NCBI GenBank assembly: GCA_030248225.1
Contig: JASANE010007225.1
Coordinates: 46,494-110,493 of the forward strand
Reading direction: 5' to 3'
From: Trileptium ribeirensis
Taxonomy: Eukaryota; Nematoda; Enoplea; Enoplida; Thoracostomopsidae
DNA: 64,000 nt
Positions 58,470 to 64,000 of this stretch are shown here, piece after piece (the stretch's first letter is position 1; each line of letters opens with the position of its first letter). Below the pieces are notes generated by a model, which ran no database searches, had not been told where the DNA came from, and saw nothing but the letters and a program-made list of their open reading frames with translations. The translations under genes were made by a program, and so were the position numbers.

Positions 58470-58558
58470 CAAATGATGGCAAATGTGGCAAAACTTGTAA
58501 AAAATTCGACAAAAATTGGTCAAATAGGCCAAAATTGAGAAAAACTTTAGCAAAAATG
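58470..58558 (+). other. Helically phased A-tracts (predicted curved DNA)
   Basis: Nine A-tracts begin at 58471, 58481, 58490, 58499, 58511, 58522, 58531, 58540 and 58552. Spacing between centres is about 9.5-12 bp, averaging close to one helical turn. Known: A-tracts repeated in phase with the helix bend DNA. The open frame at 58367-58570 is incidental. Confidence 0.55.
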
Positions 58559-58570
58559 GAGGAAAGTTAG

Positions 58571-59220
58571 CGCATTCTTTTTTTTGAAAATGAAGTCAAA
58601 TACTGGTCTGCACGAAGGGATTGCAGATGCGGAGAGTAAAATTCTTCTGAAATCCCAGACGCGGCGATGACTTTATTAGCCCTTTAGCGGAAACAGCTCT
58701 TCGTGAGGATGGTGGCAATACTTATAATCAACGCTTGGTAGTACCGTGTGAAATATCGTTCAGTAGGTATTTGGCCTAAAATATTAGCAGTTCATGACCT
58801 TGATTTGATTTTGAAATCCATATGCTTAAAGCCCAAGAACAAAAAGCCATATGCATCCAACTTGATGATGGAATAAATCTTAGCAAAAACAAAATAATTT
58901 TTATAACACAATATCTTTAAGTACATGTGAAATAGGGTTCGTCAGAAAAGCTGCTAAATTTTTGTTGAGCGGCTTATGTTGTATATGCGCGAAATTTATG
59001 TACAGTTAGCAATGATATTGTTATACCATTAAACTATTAAATCATTTAGTTAGGTATCTTGCTGTCGAGTCACCCAATGGTTAATGCAGCAATAATATAG
59101 AAGGGGCAAGTTAACCAGGAGGCATATAGAATTTGTATTGTGAATTATTTTTGAGAAAACCAATTTTTAATCAGCTCTTTCATACCTGAATTGATTTATG
59201 TATTATTCAATCTATGACAA
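58571..59220. other. No recognisable feature
   Basis: AT-rich non-coding. Confidence 0.35.
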
Positions 59221-59227
59221 ATTTGAG

Positions 59228-59300
59228 CCGGTACCACGGATGGAACCCGAACATCCAGGTTTACGACAAGCCCAGTTAAGGTAGCGTTTCAAGATGTGCT
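59228..59300 (-). repeat. tRNA-like SINE relic
   Basis: On the minus strand TTCGGGTTCCATCCG (about 59252-59238) resembles a T-arm/B-box. It is preceded by CTTGTCGTAAACCTGG, which resembles an anticodon arm. No convincing A-box or acceptor stem is present, so this is a relic at best. Confidence 0.3.
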
Positions 59301-59469
59301 GTAAATCTGTTTGGACCTAGTGGATAAAGTGGCATAAGCCGATTTAAAAAGCGATATAGGTGACGTAGAAGTAATGGAACGAAAAGTTTAGCCAACCCGA
59401 CCGAAAGTAACAGAGTACTAATTTGTATAGTGGATATATATGTATAATTAGTACATTATCAAATTTGTT

Positions 59470-59750
59470 GAAGCATGAGGTCGCGTTAACATTGCATCTA
59501 GTTTAATCCACTCATATATGATCTGATTTGCATGCAGTTTGATGTGCATTGTTCATTTTGCATCTGATACGATCGTAAACCTTATTGTATGCACAATTTT
59601 ATTACATCCGAATCAGATAATATAATATGAAACAATACAGACTGCATACATTTAGTACAGGGTCGTACTTGGGTGAATTGAATAAAATGCGGCCATAAAT
59701 AGGGTCTCAATGGATCGGATGTCATCTGTCTGAATACAACCTAATACGAG
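59470..59750 (+). mobile_element. Decayed GATCCGATCC-family MITE
   Basis: ACATCCGAATCAGATAATAT and GAAACAATACAGACTGCATA align with the reverse complement of the copy at 35790 (AATCCGAATCAGATGATGTG, ATACAGTCAGAATACAT). AACATTGCATCTAG and ATGGATCGGATGTC lie toward the ends. Confidence 0.45.
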
Positions 59751-61235
59751 GCTGTTGCTCAATTTAAAAAATGTTTATATATATTGATACGGTTTTGAGC
59801 ACTGCTGAGACTTTTGTTTGCTATAGCAAGCGCAAATACCCAATTTGCTAGCGGGCGTAGCTTCTCAGTTTGTCTAAACTTCAATTTAATTACGCTGAAA
59901 AGCACAAAAAACTCCAAGTGGGTCAATACAAATCTCCGAGAACTCTCTAAGAGGATAAGAACAACGAACTATATGCAAAAAAGGATCTTTTAACGATGCG
60001 AAAGTTGTGTTGCCGCAGCGTAGAGCCGTCCGCTGTTTCAATACGAAGTAGAAGCGCAAAGACGGCGCTGACTTATGCAAAAATGAAGTCATCTTTGTAT
60101 AAAAGGTTGAAGCTTAAAAACTATTGGACAAAAGAAGCAAATGTTCGCTTCTACAACCTAAATTAAGACGATCAAAATAGTATTAGGGCTCGGAGATGGT
60201 ATAGACATGCTTTAGCTGAGTTTTAGCCAGAATTGAATTCTTACACTGGCGACCCGCGACTAAATGCTGAGAACATATAAACTTCTTTATATTATTGAAT
60301 GTATGAAGATATAAGCGTAGCGTGTCGAATTAAAGAGACAGTATTGTATGGTGTTGCGGTTTGGGAAATTTTATGTTCTACACCACTTCCGCCCAATTTA
60401 CGCGAGCAATGTCTTGTAACAGAAAAGGTCACTGCCCTCACATACTAATAGAACATGTAATAATTAACTGATGGATCTATCCTAGGCAATCGCACACGTC
60501 AATCATTCCTCTGTTCTTACGTGACTTTTCAATAAACTAGAAAACTTCTGCTGCAATGTTTTTAATTTATTTTGGGGCTTGAATACGCTATAAGGATGAT
60601 TGAAATACGGCTGCTAGTTGTGATCTAAACTTCCAGATGTGCAACTAACTCATTTTGCGGACAATATCTGTCAAATGCTTGCAAGTAGCTGCTGTCTACA
60701 AATGTGATTTCCACGTTAGTGCGATGAGCGGTTATTGGTTACGTTAGGGTCATTACAATTTATTTAAATTATAGCAACTGATACGTTTCAACCTTCTTTA
60801 GGAAACACACGGCAATGGTCCAAACGTTCCGCTATGTAATGCAACACTACTTAGTCAAAACGCGAGTCTAGCAGGTCATTCTGTGAATCTCTAGGTTGTG
60901 TTTCAACTCTTGGCAATACCTGAATTTTTCATTTTAAGTTGTCTTTACTCCAGCAATAATTAGAGCTACTAACGTATAGAATAGCATAAGACTATTTATA
61001 CGTGAATCAAGACCTTACTATTGCGTTGGTTGTGATAATGTTAATTATTCGGTGTTCAATTATACCACGTTGAGTTTTCAGGTTCGCAAATGTTAACGAG
61101 CAAGACTGCAGGAGCTTAGATCCCAAAGTGACGGTGTTTGAATATATACACCGAAATAGCAGTAACTACCGGTGCACATGTAGCTTTAACATTAAAAATT
61201 TATCTTGGCACTACCGTCATCCGTAGTTATAATGC
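59751..61235. other. No recognisable feature
   Basis: AT-rich non-coding. The minus frame at 59886-60092 is unassigned. Confidence 0.35.
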
Positions 61236-61239
61236 GTTA

Positions 61240-61420
61240 AATCCTACCTGATCTCATCTGATTTGCCGTTACATTACGTCCTATCCAATGCTACATAATT
61301 CTGCGCCTATGCGCCTATTCTATATCGTCTGTATGTGTATATATTTTTACAATGTATTATCCTATTCGGTCGTGATAATATTAAAGCACATCGTACCAGT
61401 TTATGACGCACAGTAAGCTT
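61240..61420 (-). mobile_element. Decayed GATCCGATCC-family MITE
   Basis: ACATTACGTCCTATCCAATG, ATAATTCTGCGCCTATG, GTCTGTATGTG and TATCCTATTCGGTCG follow the order of the copy at 35790 (ACATTGCATCCGATCTAATC, AAATTCTGCATCTACG, GACTGTATG, CATCTGATTCGG). Confidence 0.45.
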
Positions 61421-61795
61421 CTGACACACATTCAAAAAACCGCACGACGCAGAATAAGCTTCGACGTACTTTGGATATCCTCAATGAAACAGTCGATAGT
61501 ATAATAAGTTCTTGTCTTTCATATTTGGAATCCAATACAGAACACTGTATGGAAGATGAAATAACAAAGTATTGAATTTTTCCCTACAGGTATAAAATTG
61601 ATTTACCCTGCACCGTACACGCAAAAAATACTGGCTAAGAAATGAACTGACACAGAACGCATAACAAACCAATAGCCTTTAAAATATTACATTTGGTTAA
61701 AAATTGGCAGAGCTACGCAGTGTGAAACTTTTGAACGACGTACATTTAATGGTGACGCGCTTTGAGCTCTTATACAATAAACTAGTGTCGTGCAA
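61421..61795. other. No recognisable feature
   Basis: Non-coding spacer before the satellite block. Confidence 0.35.
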
Positions 61796-61799
61796 GCTT

Positions 61800-63310
61800 G
61801 AATCGGAGCCAGATTGATTTCATTTTTTTTCATCTCATTTTGTGTAATCATCTTGTAACAGGCTTTGCGTTAGAAGTATATACTTTACTAAAACCGTTGT
61901 AACCCGTATCCCATTGAAACCAATGAAGTCATGTTGACCTAATACCAATCTAAAACAACTGAATACACACGAAGTATCTGTGCTAATTTATAGATAAACA
62001 AACCATCGTATCCAGCGTACCGAAAAACTTATACATAGAATATTCTTGATACCCTGTGCGCAATACATAACCAAGATACTGAAGACATATTATATTCGGT
62101 AATCCAGTTCACTTCTGACCCATTAAAACGTCTGAAAAGGCATGACGTCAGATAACCAAATCATCGTATTCAGTATCGCATTGTGGGCGAAGTTACATAT
62201 AAGGTGCACATAAAAACCTATATATGAACCATTCTTGATGCTCTGCGCGCTTATATTACAAAATTACTGAACACAGACTATAATATGGAAATCGAGTACA
62301 TTGACCCTAAACTTCTAATATGAAAATATCTGAAAAGACGTAAAATATGCACGGTGAATTCTAGATAACCATACATCCTCCGGAAGATGAGTTATTCTAG
62401 ACAGAAATAGACAAAACAAATTTTCATAATCTTTCCTTCTAGCGCCCTCAGTTGAAATTCCACTCGCGTCGCTCACTTACTTCCAAACATGCCATGGCTC
62501 TGAACATTACAAGCAATATATAAGACGATACTGCCGGCTGTTCAAGAACATATATGGACTTTCAGCAGGTTATCCGACAACTTGGGTCTAATTCGAAATT
62601 TGTTCTGCTCAGTTGGGCTTGACGCGTAAATCATAGGATGGCCGATAATATAGAAGGTATGATGAGCATTGAACGCGGCGTCCTTAGTTTTGTAATAGGG
62701 AAAAGCATGATGTAAGACTACTCATAAAATATATATATATCATGCAGGGGTAGAAACATCATCATAGTATTTCGCAAGAGAGGGTGAACTGGAGCGAGTG
62801 TGGTTTCATTTTTAATTTATCATTTTGTTTTACCACATGTAACAGGACGTGTTTGATGCATATACCACATTTAAACCTATTGAAGCCTGAATCCCTTGAA
62901 AATTCTAAACTCTCACCGACTCTAAACCCTAGAGAGCAGCTAACAGCACATCAAATATTTGTGCTAGTATCTAGATACCCACACCATCGTATTGACGCTA
63001 CCGGAACCTCAAGACGATTCTTGATGACATGTACGCAATTTGTAACCAAACAATGAAGACAGATATTTTGGAAATCGAATTCATTAATAATAAATTCCAT
63101 TAAAAACCCATGAAAAGTCATGAAATATGCACACTGGACTATAGATAACCAAATCGTTGCATTTATAAAACCGAAACACCTCTGTATAGGTTATTTTTGA
63201 TACCGTTCTTATTAAAAACTACTGAAGACCGACTGTCCTCTGGAAATCAGGTTTATTATCCCTAAACCCAACGAAAACGTCTGAAAAGGCATCCAGTGGT
63301 TATCTTATTC
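61800..63310 (+). repeat. Decayed satellite: two ~600-bp direct blocks with ~185-bp inner units
   Basis: Block 1 (61800-62400) and block 2 (62785-63310) run in parallel at an offset of about 980 bp: GGAGC.AG, TTTCATTTTT, CTTGTAACAGG or CATGTAACAGG, GTGCTAATTTATAGATA or GTGCTAGTATCTAGATA, and CATCGTATTCAG-like words. Within blocks, ATTCTTGATAC and TCTGAAAAGGCAT words recur about every 175-200 bp. A stretch (about 62400-62785) between the blocks does not match either. The reverse complement of the unit occurs at 19830-20290. The frame at 62784-63056 is incidental. Confidence 0.6.
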
Positions 63311-64000
63311 TACTTTTATTTGTATTTAAATTGGGCTATACTCGTGCTAGTCTAGATATCAATCTATGACTATCACTAGCTAGCTATTTTGAACTTGACC
63401 ATTCCATAGGCAAGTTGGCCTTTGTAATCCACACAGCCTCAAAGTAGATACCCAAAAATTATATAAACATGTGCACTGGTAGTTATTGCTATTTCAGGGT
63501 ATATATTCAACCTGGACACCTTGGCTTTCGAACTAAGCTCATGCAGCCTTGCAGTATTAAAAGGACCATGCCAAGATTCCCGTGAGAATAATTTAATGTT
63601 TTAGCTCGAGTGGTTGTTAAACGTTTTGTCTCTAGAAACCTAGAAGCGGGAATTTTTAAGCCTAAGCCTCGGAATAATGTGTTGAAGCTTGCACCGTGAT
63701 ATTATACCTGCGCTTTTGTGAGTGCTGCATAGAACCGACATGAAAATTTATGAGTGCTAATAAAATTGTTCGCACCCCAGTTATTTTCCAACGCAATGTG
63801 AAGACCTGTAACTTTAATTTTGGGATAGAATTTTATACCTACTTCAGTTTTAAAGCGGTAAATCATCAAGATATATTTCACTCCAGTATTTGTTGTTTAT
63901 GATTTTGAAAATAAAAACTCATTGTAAATATACCTAAATCTTTTCAGCAACAACTTTCATCCTGAACCATTTGCTTTAAAACTGGAATTCCCTAACCAAT
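63311..64000. other. No recognisable feature
   Basis: AT-rich non-coding to the right edge of the window. Confidence 0.35.

Overview
The window looks like AT-rich, gene-poor nuclear DNA of an animal. It contains no operons, no dense open reading frames, no rRNA and no CRISPR. The evidence for an animal is one exon of a rhodopsin-type receptor that ends in a canonical GT splice donor, a decayed non-LTR retrotransposon, and many short TIR elements and diverged tandem repeats. The reverse-transcriptase wording (LFNYAI..WVM, SASKTK) is of a kind I associate with flatworm elements. A platyhelminth or other lophotrochozoan with a large repeat-rich genome is therefore my best guess, but it is weakly supported.

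Only one host coding segment is convincing: a minus-strand first coding exon (653-862) of a class A GPCR, with an N-glycosylated N-terminus and TM1. Its remaining exons lie beyond the left edge. Almost everything else is repeat-derived or featureless.

Layout. 1-2.4 kb: GPCR exon and flanking intron. 3.3-5.1 kb: two GC-rich hairpin clusters bracketing two near-identical 265-bp TTAA-flanked elements that carry a tRNA-like pol III promoter. 5.1-12.9 kb: mostly featureless. 13-18 kb: repeat-dense, with a 146-bp foldback, a ~122-bp tandem array, a tRNA-like relic, a 96-bp palindrome, a GATCCGATCC-rich MITE, and an 814-bp palindromic element with 8-bp target-site duplications and another MITE at its centre. 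19.8-20.3 kb: a decayed satellite also found, inverted, at 61.8-63.3 kb. 26-28.8 kb and 46.2-46.8 kb: a TIR family with internal GTTCGCGAAC palindromes. 34.3-37.4 kb: a 410-bp MITE, a GATCCGATCC MITE and a ~155-bp tandem array. 40.1-43.5 kb: hAT-like fragments and two more family members. 50.2-52.7 kb: a MITE, a 39-bp minisatellite readable as 13-residue repeats, a ~355-bp duplication and a third TTAA/tRNA-like element. 54.7-57.4 kb: a dead LINE with endonuclease and reverse transcriptase remnants. 58.4-64 kb: a GC patch followed by helically phased A-tracts, a tRNA-like relic, MITE relics and the second satellite block.

The most unusual item is the TTAA-flanked MITE family (three intact and three eroded copies here). 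It combines piggyBac-type ends with SINE-type internal A and B boxes. Second are the GC-rich hairpin clusters, which repeat the same G-tract/TAA/C-tract hairpin in opposite orientations in an AT-rich background.
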